Of a stretch of DNA of 64,000 nt, positions 20,281-28,360 are shown piece after piece. The stretch lies in NCBI RefSeq assembly GCF_021023135.1, contig NZ_PGFV01000001.1, positions 248,001 to 312,000 on the forward strand, given 5' to 3'. The number at the start of each line of letters is the position of its first letter. Within the stretch, counting starts at the first letter, position 1. The stretch comes from Brevibacterium sp. CCUG 69071 (lineage in GTDB: Bacteria; Actinomycetota; Actinomycetes; Actinomycetales; Brevibacteriaceae). A model generated the notes under the pieces. The model saw nothing but the letters and a program-made list of their open reading frames with translations, ran no database searches and was not told the DNA's origin. The position numbers and the translations under genes are program-made.

Positions 20281-21557
20281 TAGATTCGGAATCCGCGGCG
20301 ACCGCCCGTGCTCTCACCGTCTTCGGTGAAGAGGACCACGGGCGGCTGCTCGCGGCCCTGGCGGCGAGGTTCCACGACCTCGATCTCGCAGAAGAGGCCC
20401 TGCAGGAAGCTCTGCTGCGGGCGGTCGAGACCTGGCCGGACTCGGGAATCCCGCGGCAGCCCGCCGCCTGGCTGATGAGCGCGGCGAAGAATCGAGCGAT
20501 CGACCTCATCCGCCTCGATGCCACGCGAACGCGGAATCTGGCCCGACTGCGGATCGAGGACGAACTCCGACCGGGGGACCACCAGGATCATGCGACGCAG
20601 CTCGATGAGGACATCGGCATCGCGGAGATCCCGGATGAGCGTCTCGGTCTCTTCTTCACCTGCTCGCATCCGACACTGAAGGAGGAGGAGCAGACCGCTC
20701 TCATCCTGCGTTTCCTCGCCGGGCTGAGCACGGTCGAGGTCGCGGCGGCCTTTCTCACAGAGACCACGACCATGCAGCAGCGGATCGTGCGAGCGAAGAA
20801 GCGGATCGCCGTCACGGGTATCCCCTTCGGCAGGCCCGGCAATGAGCAGGTGCGCGAGAGGATGCCGGGAGTCCTCCGGGCCGTCTACCTGATCTTCGCC
20901 CAGGGCTTCACACCGGCGACCGGAGCATCCCGCCACCGCGTGGATCTTCAGGACGAAGCCGTACGACTCGCGCGTCTGCTCGTGACCTTGGCACCGCGGG
21001 ACACCGAGGCGCGCGGCTTGCTGGCGCTGCTTCTGCTGACGCGATCGCGCGCGGAGGCTCGCACCAGCGCCGCGGGGAAGCCGATCCCTCTCGCCGAGCA
21101 GGACAGACGCGTCTGGGACTCGAGGGACATCGCCGAGGGATTGGCGCTGACGCGGGCCGCGGCAGGAGAAGACGGTGCCGGCATCTACACGGTGCAGGCG
21201 GCGATCGCCGCCCTGCACGCGGAGGCCTCGGCCTTCGCCGACACCGATTGGGTGCAGATCCTCGTCCTCTACCGGATGCTCTACGATCTCGACCCCACCC
21301 CTGTCGTGGCTCTCAACCAGGCGGTGGTCATCGGGAAGGTGAGCGACCCGGAGGCCGGACTCGCCGCTCTCGAGGCCTTGGCCGAGGACAGGTGGCTGCT
21401 GCGCCACCGGCCGTTCCACATCGCCCGTGCCATCACCCTGGAGGAGTGCGGACGGCCCGGTGAGGCAGAGGAGGCGTATCGTGCGGCGCTGGCGTGTCCC
21501 GGCAATGACGCCGAATCGGAGTACCTCGAATCCCAGCTGAACGATCTGGGCTCGTAA
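20277..21557 (+). CDS. ECF42-type RNA polymerase sigma factor with C-terminal extension
   Basis: Region 2 is visible in the first 110 residues (DLAEEALQEALLRAVETW, WLMSAAKNRAIDLIR) and region 4 at about 125-185 (FFTCSHPTL..., LSTVEVAAAFLT). A C-terminal helical domain of over 200 residues resembles the TPR-like extension of the ECF42 group, which sits beside DGPF genes. No anti-sigma factor is encoded nearby, as is usual for this group. No ATG, GTG or TTG start precedes region 2 in frame: the first internal ATG (20475) would delete it. I therefore propose CTG 20277, overlapping the DGPF stop as CTGA. The start is uncertain; the family call is not. Confidence 0.85.
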   Translation: MIDSESAATARALTVFGEEDHGRLLAALAARFHDLDLAEEALQEALLRAVETWPDSGIPRQPAAWLMSAAKNRAIDLIRLDATRTRNLARLRIEDELRPGDHQDHATQLDEDIGIAEIPDERLGLFFTCSHPTLKEEEQTALILRFLAGLSTVEVAAAFLTETTTMQQRIVRAKKRIAVTGIPFGRPGNEQVRERMPGVLRAVYLIFAQGFTPATGASRHRVDLQDEAVRLARLLVTLAPRDTEARGLLALLLLTRSRAEARTSAAGKPIPLAEQDRRVWDSRDIAEGLALTRAAAGEDGAGIYTVQAAIAALHAEASAFADTDWVQILVLYRMLYDLDPTPVVALNQAVVIGKVSDPEAGLAALEALAEDRWLLRHRPFHIARAITLEECGRPGEAEEAYRAALACPGNDAESEYLESQLNDLGS

Positions 21558-21563
21558 GCTCGG

Positions 21564-21635
21564 CCGGTGCCGGTGCCGGTGCCGGTGCCGGTGCCGGCAC
21601 CGATGCCGATGCCGATGTCTATGCCGATGCCGACG
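21564..21635. repeat. Hexanucleotide tandem repeat, 12 units
   Basis: Five CCGGTG units (21564-21593) are followed by CCGGCA, three CCGATG, TCTATG, CCGATG and CCGACG. The array starts 7 bases after the sigma-factor stop and ends just before the shared terminator. Such arrays change length by slippage. Confidence 0.95.
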
Positions 21636-21642
21636 CACGGCG

Positions 21643-21675
21643 AAGCCCCTGCCATCCACAGGATGACAGGGGCTT
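21643..21675. terminator. Bidirectional terminator, sigma factor / biotin carboxylase
   Basis: AAGCCCCTG (21643-21651) pairs with CAGGGGCTT (21667-21675); inner bases CATCC/GGATG extend the stem. It lies between convergent genes. Confidence 0.75.
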
Positions 21676-21702
21676 GACCGAGCGCGAGGCGCCGGTGGTC
21701 GA

Positions 21703-23511
21703 TCAGGCGGCGAAGCGGATGATCGCCTCGCCCGACTTGACCGCACTGCCGGTGTCGACGAGCACCTCGGAGACGGTGCCGGAATGGCCGGCCTTGAGCG
21801 GCTGCTCCATCTTCATCGCCTCGATCACGGCCAGGGTGTCTCCGGCCTCGACCGTGTCTCCGGCGGAGACAGCCACGGAGACGATCGTGCCCTGCATCGG
21901 GGCGTTGAGCGCATTCGAGTCATCGGCCAGCTGTGCACCCTTGCGGCTGAGGCTGCGTTTGCGCCGGGGCACGCTCGGGCTGGGGACATGTCCGAGGTCG
22001 GAGATGACGTCCTTGGGCACCGAAACGGTCATCCGGCGACCGTCGACCTCGACCACAACGCTGAAGCTGTCGGTTGCTGTGCTCATGTGATCTCCTGTTT
22101 GCGGATTGGCGAGCGGGTTGACGAAGGCAGTTTCGAGCCAATTGGTCCAGACCCCGAAATCGGCGGCGAAGGCAGGCTCGTCCACCAGCACGCGGTGGAG
22201 CGGCAGCAGTGTCGAGACGCCGTCGATCCGGTATTCGGCGAGGGCGCGACGGGCACGCGCCAGAGCCTGCTCTCGGGTGGCCCCGGTGATGACGAGTTTG
22301 GCGAGCATCGGGTCGAAGTCCGTCCCGACGACGCTGCCCTCACCGATTCCCGAATCGAGGCGGACACCCGGCCCGGAGGGTGCGCGATAGTTCTTGACCG
22401 CCCCGGTGGCCGGGAAGTAGGTGGTCGGGTCTTCGGCATTGATGCGGAACTGGACGGAGTGCCCGCGAACGGCAGGGAACTCGGCGGGCAGCTCCTCGCC
22501 CGAGGCGATGCGCAGCTGCCATCCGACGAGATCGACACCGGTGACCTCCTCGGTCACGGTGTGCTCGACCTGGATGCGGGCATTGGCCTCCATGAAGATG
22601 ATGGTGCCGTCGGTGCCGAGCAGGAATTCGCACGTCGCAGCGCCGACATAGCCGACATGGGCGAGCACCCGGGCCGAGGCCTCGGAGACGATGCGCTCCT
22701 GTTCCTCGGACAGGAACGGCGCCGGAGCCTCTTCCACGATCTTCTGGTTCCGTCGCTGCAGGGTGCAGTCGCGGGTGGAGATCACGCGGACGTTGCCATG
22801 AGCATCGGCCAGACACTGCGTCTCGATGTGGCGCGGGCGCACGATCTGCTTCTCGATGAGGCATTCCCCGCGACCGAAGGCGCTGAGGGCCTCACGCGTC
22901 GCAGCCGTGTAGGCGCCTTCGAGGTCATCGACGGCGGCACAGGCACGGAATCCGCGCCCGCCGCCGCCGTGGACGGCCTTGATGACGACGGGATAGCCGA
23001 TGCGTTCGGCCACCTCGGCGGCTTCGGCAAGATCGGCTACCGCACCATCCGATCCGGGAGCGACCGGGGCGGACACGTCCTCGGCGACCTCCCGGGCTCC
23101 GGATTTGTCGCCGAGCAGCTCGATGGCTGCCGGGGGAGGGCCGATCCAGGTCAGACCGGCATCGATGACGGCCTGGGCGAAGAGTGCATTCTCCGCGAGG
23201 TAGCCGTATCCGGGGTGGATGGCGTCGGCGCCCGAACGCTTGGCCAGGGCCAGGATCTTGTCGATGTCGAGGTAGGTCTCCCCGGGACCGGAGCCGTCGA
23301 GCAGCCAGGCATCATCGGCGAGCTGGACGAAGTCTGCGTCCGAATCCGCACGGGTGTAGACGGCGACGGCCTTGACACCCAGGTCATGGGCGGCGCGGAT
23401 GACGCGCAGGGCGATCTCACCGCGATTGGCGATGAGCACTCGATGCACGGCCGCGGTCGGCACATGAGTGTGCAACGGTGCGGTCGAGGCTTCGGGGAGG
23501 ACTGTGGTCAT
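21703..23511 (-). CDS. accA3: Acyl-CoA carboxylase alpha subunit (biotin carboxylase + BCCP)
   Basis: The 602-residue protein joins a biotin carboxylase (about 22-480) to a biotin carrier domain (about 525-602). RVLIANRGEIALRVIRA starts the carboxylase, GGGGRG is the ATP-grasp loop, MEANARIQVEHTVTE is the catalytic block, and the biotinylated lysine is K567 in EAMKMEQP. Actinobacterial alpha subunits of this form serve several carboxyltransferases to make malonyl- or methylmalonyl-CoA for lipids. AAAGGAG precedes the ATG. The maf gene lies upstream on the same strand, separated by a palindrome-bearing gap. The name accA3 is by analogy; accC/bccA would also fit. Confidence 0.93.
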   Translation of the reverse strand: MTTVLPEASTAPLHTHVPTAAVHRVLIANRGEIALRVIRAAHDLGVKAVAVYTRADSDADFVQLADDAWLLDGSGPGETYLDIDKILALAKRSGADAIHPGYGYLAENALFAQAVIDAGLTWIGPPPAAIELLGDKSGAREVAEDVSAPVAPGSDGAVADLAEAAEVAERIGYPVVIKAVHGGGGRGFRACAAVDDLEGAYTAATREALSAFGRGECLIEKQIVRPRHIETQCLADAHGNVRVISTRDCTLQRRNQKIVEEAPAPFLSEEQERIVSEASARVLAHVGYVGAATCEFLLGTDGTIIFMEANARIQVEHTVTEEVTGVDLVGWQLRIASGEELPAEFPAVRGHSVQFRINAEDPTTYFPATGAVKNYRAPSGPGVRLDSGIGEGSVVGTDFDPMLAKLVITGATREQALARARRALAEYRIDGVSTLLPLHRVLVDEPAFAADFGVWTNWLETAFVNPLANPQTGDHMSTATDSFSVVVEVDGRRMTVSVPKDVISDLGHVPSPSVPRRKRSLSRKGAQLADDSNALNAPMQGTIVSVAVSAGDTVEAGDTLAVIEAMKMEQPLKAGHSGTVSEVLVDTGSAVKSGEAIIRFAA

Positions 23512-23634
23512 TGCGCTCCTTTGTATGATCTCAGATCAATTTAGAGGGCAAAACCAAACGTTTGTAGATCAGCGATAAAAACTGAGAGTGAAAACTTCAA
23601 AGCTCTCGGGCGTGTCAGCGCGACAGAGTCGATT
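23512..23634 (-). promoter_or_regulatory. Promoter region of accA3 with palindrome
   Basis: TGATCTCAGATCA at 23526-23538 is a perfect odd palindrome, and a further AGATCA half-site lies at 23556-23561. The palindrome sits 15-27 bases upstream of the accA3 start, close to its ribosome site, where a repressor would block initiation or elongation. The region is AT-rich. Confidence 0.5.
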
Positions 23635-24318
23635 CTAGCTCGGGCCCGACCAGAAATCCGGCCAGAACAGGCCCATGTCGCCGGCAAGGCCCCTGACCAC
23701 GGGCAAGCTGAGCCCGAGCACCGTGAGATGGTCGCCGTCGAGCCGTTCGACGAAGGCTCCGCCGTAGCCGTCGATGGTCAGGGCTCCCGCCACGTGGAAG
23801 GGCTCCTCGGTGGCGATATAGGCGTCGAGCTCCTCCGGGGTCGGGGTGCCGATGAGCACCGAGGTGGCCGATCGCTGCGAGCGGATGTCGACGAGTTCGA
23901 GGGGAGATTCTTCTGCGTCCGGCCCAGCGGTGTCGCGGCGGGAGAGGACACCGAGGGTGTGGCCGGTGTGGAGCACGGTCCACGTCCCGGCGATGTCCGC
24001 CCAGATCTCGCGTGTGCGTTCCGCGGTGCTCGGTTTGCCGATGGCGCGACCTGCGGCCTCGAGAATGGAGTCACCGGCGATGACGACGACCGTGTCGGCG
24101 TCAGAGATCTGCGGGGCGTCCGCGGTGGTGATCCGCTCGATGACGGCGCGGGCCTTCGCCTCGGAGAGCGCTGTGGTGAGATCTCCGACGGATCCGGTGA
24201 AGGAGGCTTCGAGGGCTCGTTCGTCGACCTCGGAGACGATGATGATCGGGTCGATGCCGGAGGAGGTGAGGATCTGGCGACGGGCGGGTGACTGTGAGGC
24301 CAGCACGACGCGGATCAC
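23635..24318 (-). CDS. maf: Maf-family nucleotide pyrophosphatase
   Basis: Maf proteins hydrolyse non-canonical or modified nucleoside triphosphates to monophosphates. The 227-residue product opens with VLASQSPARRQIL (family ASxSPRR motif, residues 5-17), has SEVDERAL around 29-36, VIAGDSILEAAGRAIGKP (the catalytic D in GDSIL) near 78-95 and IDGYGGAFVERLDGD near the end. It starts with GTG overlapping the TGA stop of the SGNH-like gene (GTGA), so the two are coupled. A 124-base gap with a palindrome separates it from accA3. Confidence 0.9.
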   Translation of the reverse strand: MIRVVLASQSPARRQILTSSGIDPIIIVSEVDERALEASFTGSVGDLTTALSEAKARAVIERITTADAPQISDADTVVVIAGDSILEAAGRAIGKPSTAERTREIWADIAGTWTVLHTGHTLGVLSRRDTAGPDAEESPLELVDIRSQRSATSVLIGTPTPEELDAYIATEEPFHVAGALTIDGYGGAFVERLDGDHLTVLGLSLPVVRGLAGDMGLFWPDFWSGPS

Positions 24319-25400
24319 CGGGCCGACTCCGGCACGTCGGTATCAGGCATGCGTTCGTCCTCGTACGAGGAGGTCTCGGACGACGAGTTCTCGGACGATG
24401 AGTCATCGATGGGGTCCGCGGTGTCGTCGGACGGGATGTCCGGATTGTCGAGGAGGCCCTCGGCGCTCTCGGGCGAAGCCTCGGTGGCCTCGGACGGAGC
24501 CTGCGTGACCTCGGAAGGATCGACGGTGTCCTCGGACGGATCGGCGGTGTCCTCGGGAACGTCCTGACTGCGATCGACGAGGATGGGGGCGTCGATGCGT
24601 TCGGCGATCGCGGCCAGCACCGTCGAGGACAGCTGGGCATAGCCGAGCTCGCTGGGAAATCTCCCCGATTCGTTGAGCAGAGATTTCCGAGTTGTGCCGC
24701 TCAGAGAGCCTGTGGCCCGCAAGGGGACCGCGCGAGCGGAGAGTGCGGCAAGCCACTGGGAGCCGGCGAGGACCCGCGAGGTCCTGCGCAGTGACATCTT
24801 GAGCGGATCCCGCAGCCCCGGCAGGCCGCCTAGGTTGGGGCAGACGAGAACGAAGACTGTGTACCGTCCCTCGCGCTGCAGTCGATTGATCGCCTGGTTG
24901 AGCACGGGTATGCCGATGGTGCCGTGAATGGGATGGATGATGTCGCCGCTGCCGATGGAGATGATCGCGAAGCGTCGGTTCGCGGTCCATGATTCCGAGA
25001 GCTGGCGAGAGAGCCAAGCCGAGCACAGAATCTCGTCGACCTGGCGCGGCAGATCCTCGGACAGGGCGGAGGGGCGTGCGGTGGTCTGCACGCGCACGCT
25101 GGTGCCCAGAATTCTGGCGAGACCGCGTCCGATGAGGCTCGGCGGTGCCTGTGCGTCATCGACGTCGATTCCGCACAGCCAGGAATCGCCGATGATCGCC
25201 AGGGCCGCAGAATCGTCATTATCGTGATTGTGCGGGGGAGGCACCGCCTCGGCGAAGACAGAGTACTGACGCGAGGCGTCTTCGTCGAATGCCCGGCGCA
25301 GCGCTCCGGCCTGATGGCGGAGGAGACCAACGGCCGATGCACCGACGCCCACGGCCGTGCCGGTCATGGTGGCCAGGGCATAGAACATGCGACTTCCCAT
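24315..25400 (-). CDS. SGNH-hydrolase-like membrane protein with acidic repeat tail
   Basis: The 361-residue product has an N-terminal hydrophobic segment (about 5-28), an SGNH-like domain (about 65-275) and a disordered acidic tail (about 285-361). Block I is present as IIGDSWLCG and an ISIGSGDI block resembles the Asn/Gly blocks. The expected Asp-x-x-His block V reads GRFPSELGYAQLS, with the Asp and His absent, so hydrolase activity is questionable. The tail repeats a P-S-E-x-T/V unit (PSEDTADPSEDTVDPSE...). It overlaps maf by 4 bases and is divergent from the AI-2E transporter. Confidence 0.7.
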   Translation of the reverse strand: MGSRMFYALATMTGTAVGVGASAVGLLRHQAGALRRAFDEDASRQYSVFAEAVPPPHNHDNDDSAALAIIGDSWLCGIDVDDAQAPPSLIGRGLARILGTSVRVQTTARPSALSEDLPRQVDEILCSAWLSRQLSESWTANRRFAIISIGSGDIIHPIHGTIGIPVLNQAINRLQREGRYTVFVLVCPNLGGLPGLRDPLKMSLRRTSRVLAGSQWLAALSARAVPLRATGSLSGTTRKSLLNESGRFPSELGYAQLSSTVLAAIAERIDAPILVDRSQDVPEDTADPSEDTVDPSEVTQAPSEATEASPESAEGLLDNPDIPSDDTADPIDDSSSENSSSETSSYEDERMPDTDVPESAR

Positions 25401-25464
25401 TAAATTCCCTCCTCCCGCGACATCATTGCACTGAAGAGAGCTCTACAACAACTATTCTTGAGTC

Positions 25465-26964
25465 ATGTCTGAAAACGAGAACAAGCAGTCTGCGAACCGT
25501 TTTCGCGGTGCCTGGGAGGCATTCCGCCAAGGTCGCGATGATGCCCGCTCCCAGCAGACCGAGAGCGCTGTCTCTCCGGACGATGTGAGTCCTGAGGAGA
25601 TCGCGCACAGTCGCATCGAGGCCGAGGCGGTGCCCTATGTGTCCCCGGGGCTCAAGCTGGCCGCCGCCTGGTCGTGGCGTTCGATCGTGGTGCTGGTGGC
25701 GATCGGTGTGGCCTTCTGGCTGCTCGCGCAGATCTCGAGCGTGGTGCTGCCGGTGCTCATCGCGCTCCTGCTCACCGCGCTCCTGGCCCCGTTCACCAAC
25801 TGGATGGTGAAGAAGGGGCTGCCGCGGGTCGCTGCGGCGATCATTGCCTTCCTCGGCTTCATCATCGTCGTCTCGGGGCTCTTCACACTGGTCGGACAGC
25901 AGATCTATTCCGGCATGCCGGACCTCGTCGATCAGGTGATAAAGGGAATCTCCGGAATCAGCGACTGGCTGGCGACCAGGCCCTTCGGGTTGGATTCCAC
26001 GACGATCTCCGGATACATCGATGACTCCATCGATGCGGCAACGAACTTCTTCCAGAGCAACAGCTCCCAACTCCTCGGCGGCGCCTGGCAGGCGACCTCC
26101 TCGGTGGGCACATTCCTCACCGGAGCCGCCGTCTGCCTGTTCACGACCTTCTTCTTCCTCTACGACGGGGAGAAGATCTTCCGCTGGGTGATGCGCCTGC
26201 TGCCCCTGCCCGCTCAGCCCATCGCCATCGGCGCCTCGCTGCGCGGCTGGACCTCCCTGGTCCAGTACGTGCGAGTGCAGGTGCTCGTGGCCGCTGTCGA
26301 TGCGATCGGCATCGGCATCGGCGCGGCCATCCTCGGCATCCCGCTGGTGATTCCGATGACCGTGCTGGTGTTCCTGGCCTCCTTCGTTCCGGTCGTGGGT
26401 GCGATCGCCTCGGGCGTCATCGCCGTGCTCGTCGCCCTCGTCTCGAACGGCTTGGTCAGCGCCATCATCATGCTCGCAGTGGTCCTCGCAGTGCAGCAGA
26501 TCGAGAGTCAGGTGCTGCAGCCCTTCCTCATGGGCAAGGCCGTGTCCGTCCACCCGCTGGCAGTGATCCTCGCGGTGACCGCGGGCGGCTTCCTGTTCGG
26601 CATCGTCGGTGCGCTGTTCGCGGTGCCGGCGGTCGCCGTGGCCAACACGGTCATCAGCTACATCGCGCGAGCGAAGAATCCACCTGATCCGGACGATCCT
26701 GCCGACGGAGTCGATGACGAGGCATCGGCCGTGCTCGAGACCGCGAAGGACAAGCTCGACTCCGCCATCCACGACTCCGCGGTCGAACGCTCCGACGGCG
26801 AGACCTCGGAGACGAGCCGGAGCGCGGAGGCTGCTGATGACTCTGTCGAAGGCGACGCCTCGACTGCGACCGGCCGTTCTCGTAAGGGCCGGGCCTCGGG
26901 CTCTCGCAAGAGTCGGTCCGCGGACTCGGAGGAGACTCCGGGCAAGGACGATCAGCTGGACTGA
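25465..26964 (+). CDS. AI-2E/YdiK-family membrane permease
   Basis: The 499-residue protein has a short charged N-terminus, about eight membrane helices between residues 65 and 400, and a long charged C-terminal tail (about 405-499, Ser/Asp/Arg-rich). Typical family segments are [19 protein letters not shown], a long periplasmic region (about 140-210), FLASFVPVVGAIASGVIAVLVAL and QQIESQVLQPFLMGKAVSVHPL. The family includes proteins proposed to export autoinducer-2 and Na/H antiporters, so the substrate is open. It converges on greA. Confidence 0.9.
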   Translation: MSENENKQSANRFRGAWEAFRQGRDDARSQQTESAVSPDDVSPEEIAHSRIEAEAVPYVSPGLKLAAAWSWRSIVVLVAIGVAFWLLAQISSVVLPVLIALLLTALLAPFTNWMVKKGLPRVAAAIIAFLGFIIVVSGLFTLVGQQIYSGMPDLVDQVIKGISGISDWLATRPFGLDSTTISGYIDDSIDAATNFFQSNSSQLLGGAWQATSSVGTFLTGAAVCLFTTFFFLYDGEKIFRWVMRLLPLPAQPIAIGASLRGWTSLVQYVRVQVLVAAVDAIGIGIGAAILGIPLVIPMTVLVFLASFVPVVGAIASGVIAVLVALVSNGLVSAIIMLAVVLAVQQIESQVLQPFLMGKAVSVHPLAVILAVTAGGFLFGIVGALFAVPAVAVANTVISYIARAKNPPDPDDPADGVDDEASAVLETAKDKLDSAIHDSAVERSDGETSETSRSAEAADDSVEGDASTATGRSRKGRASGSRKSRSADSEETPGKDDQLD

Positions 26965-27057
26965 CCGTCGTCGTCCTGGTCGGGGCGTGCTCGGGCGCAG
27001 TCGCGGGCGAACGTGCCGACCAGGACGGTGAGCCGCCGGGAAGGTGATGAATGACCC

Positions 27058-27088
27058 GTGGGCGGGTGATCGATGATCACCCGCCCAC
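27058..27088. terminator. 14-bp perfect hairpin, AI-2E transporter / greA
   Basis: GTGGGCGGGTGATC (27058-27071) pairs exactly with GATCACCCGCCCAC (27075-27088) around a GAT loop. It lies between convergent genes and should terminate both. Confidence 0.85.
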
Positions 27089-27123
27089 AGGTCTTCGGTC
27101 TCATCCCCGTCGGGGAAGCGGCA

Positions 27124-27618
27124 TCAGCCGGAGAAGGGCTCGATGCCCGTGACCTCGACCTTGATCTCTTTGCCGTTGGGAGCTTCGTAGGTGGTCTTTC
27201 CGCCGACGGAGACTCCGAGCACTGCGGCGCCCAAGGGGGACTTCTCCGAGAAGACGTCGATATCGGAGTCGCCGGCGATCTCACGGCTGCCCAGAAGGAA
27301 TCGCATATCGGTTCCGGCGACCTTCGCGGTCACGACGGAACCGGGAGACACCGTCTTCCCGTCACTGTCGGTGGAACCGACCTTCGCGGAACGCAGCAGC
27401 AGTTCGAGCTGGCGGATGCGAGCCTCCTGCTTGCCCTGCTCCTCACGCGCTGCGTGGTAGCCGCCGTTCTCCTTCAAGTCACCCTCGTCGCGGGCGGCTT
27501 CGATCTTCTCAGCAATCTCTGCCCGTCCCGGTCCGGAGAGGTGTTCAAGCTCCTGCGACAGGCGGTCGTAGGCTTCCTGGGTCAACCAGGTCTCTTCCTG
27601 AGTGACTTCCTCGGTCAT
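27124..27618 (-). CDS. greA: Transcription elongation factor GreA
   Basis: GreA rescues backtracked RNA polymerase by stimulating transcript cleavage. The 164-residue product has the N-terminal coiled coil (about 10-85, with QEAYDRLSQELEHLSGPGRAEIAEKI and the acidic tip DEGDLKENGGYHAA) and a C-terminal FKBP-like domain containing SPLGAAVLG. The start ATG at 27618 is set by AAGGAG 7 bases upstream; a longer frame to 27687 is not credible. It lies downstream of DUF4307 but a minus-strand terminator stands between them, so it probably has its own promoter or an attenuated read-through. Confidence 0.96.
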   Translation of the reverse strand: MTEEVTQEETWLTQEAYDRLSQELEHLSGPGRAEIAEKIEAARDEGDLKENGGYHAAREEQGKQEARIRQLELLLRSAKVGSTDSDGKTVSPGSVVTAKVAGTDMRFLLGSREIAGDSDIDVFSEKSPLGAAVLGVSVGGKTTYEAPNGKEIKVEVTGIEPFSG

Positions 27619-27666
27619 GACATCTCCTTCTTCGGTTCGGTGCACTGACGGGCGCGTCAGGCAACG

Positions 27667-27693
27667 AAAAACCGGGCGTATGGTCACGCCCGG
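27667..27693 (-). terminator. Rho-independent terminator upstream of greA
   Basis: On the minus strand CCGGGCGT, a six-base loop and ACGCCCGG (27672-27693) are followed by TTTTT. This is the most classical intrinsic terminator in the window. It ends the DUF4307 transcript about 50 bases before the greA start. Confidence 0.88.
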
Positions 27694-27782
27694 AAGTTGA
27701 ATGAACTTATAGTGTAACGCATCAGAGAAGGAAAACGATGGCGTGTGTCACGCCGGGCACGTCTTCTGTTGTGGAAAGGTCA

Positions 27783-27819
27783 GGCTGTGGTCTATTCGAG
27801 CCGGCTGTGGTCTATTCGA
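27783..27819. repeat. Tandem 17-bp repeat over the DUF4307 stop codon
   Basis: GGCTGTGGTCTATTCGA occurs at 27783-27799 and 27803-27819, a 20-base period. The second copy contains the DUF4307 stop codon; the first is its non-coding echo. Confidence 0.92.
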
Positions 27820-28237
27820 ACCAGCAGGAATCCACGTGGCCCGAGGCCGCGAGCTGCGTGGTCGCGAGATCGACGTCGAGCTGCCTCGGCGAGTTGGGAT
27901 CCGCCTGCGCGTCGGCCGAAACCCGCACTTCGGTGAAGCCGACGATCGCCTCGTAATCGTTCGTGGCCTGGACGATGCAGTGCACATCGCGGTCCCGATC
28001 AGGAAATATTGCCACGGTGACCTGTGTTGAAGAAGAGTCGACAACCGAATAGTCGAGGGTTCGCGGTGTCGTCGGAGTCGTCTGCGGGCGGAAAGCCACG
28101 AAGGCGATTGCGAGGATGACGAGAGCGACGACGATGACGGCGATGATTCGGGCACTGTGTCCGAGTCGGCGTTTCGGCTCACGGACGCGTCCGTAGCGGT
28201 CATCGTGCAGTGGTTCGGCCACTGTTACCTCAGTCAT
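27812..28237 (-). CDS. DUF4307 membrane protein
   Basis: The start ATG at 28237 has AGAGGA upstream; the product is 141 residues. A cytoplasmic N-terminus with basic residues is followed by one helix (about 31-53, IIAVIVVALVILAIAFVAF) and a small extracytoplasmic beta domain with a conserved cysteine pair (HCIVQATN and SCWFE). This build and size are those of actinobacterial DUF4307 proteins, which commonly lie beside greA and mca. Function unknown. It is divergent from mca. Confidence 0.85.
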   Translation of the reverse strand: MTEVTVAEPLHDDRYGRVREPKRRLGHSARIIAVIVVALVILAIAFVAFRPQTTPTTPRTLDYSVVDSSSTQVTVAIFPDRDRDVHCIVQATNDYEAIVGFTEVRVSADAQADPNSPRQLDVDLATTQLAASGHVDSCWFE

Positions 28238-28360
28238 TGAATTCCTCTTTAAGAACATCGCGCACTACCCTAGAGTAGTCGATCCGTCTCCTGCGATCAT
28301 GTCAGTCGCCATGCAGGACGCGGACCGCCTCCAGGCTGAATCGAAAGGGACACTACCGAC

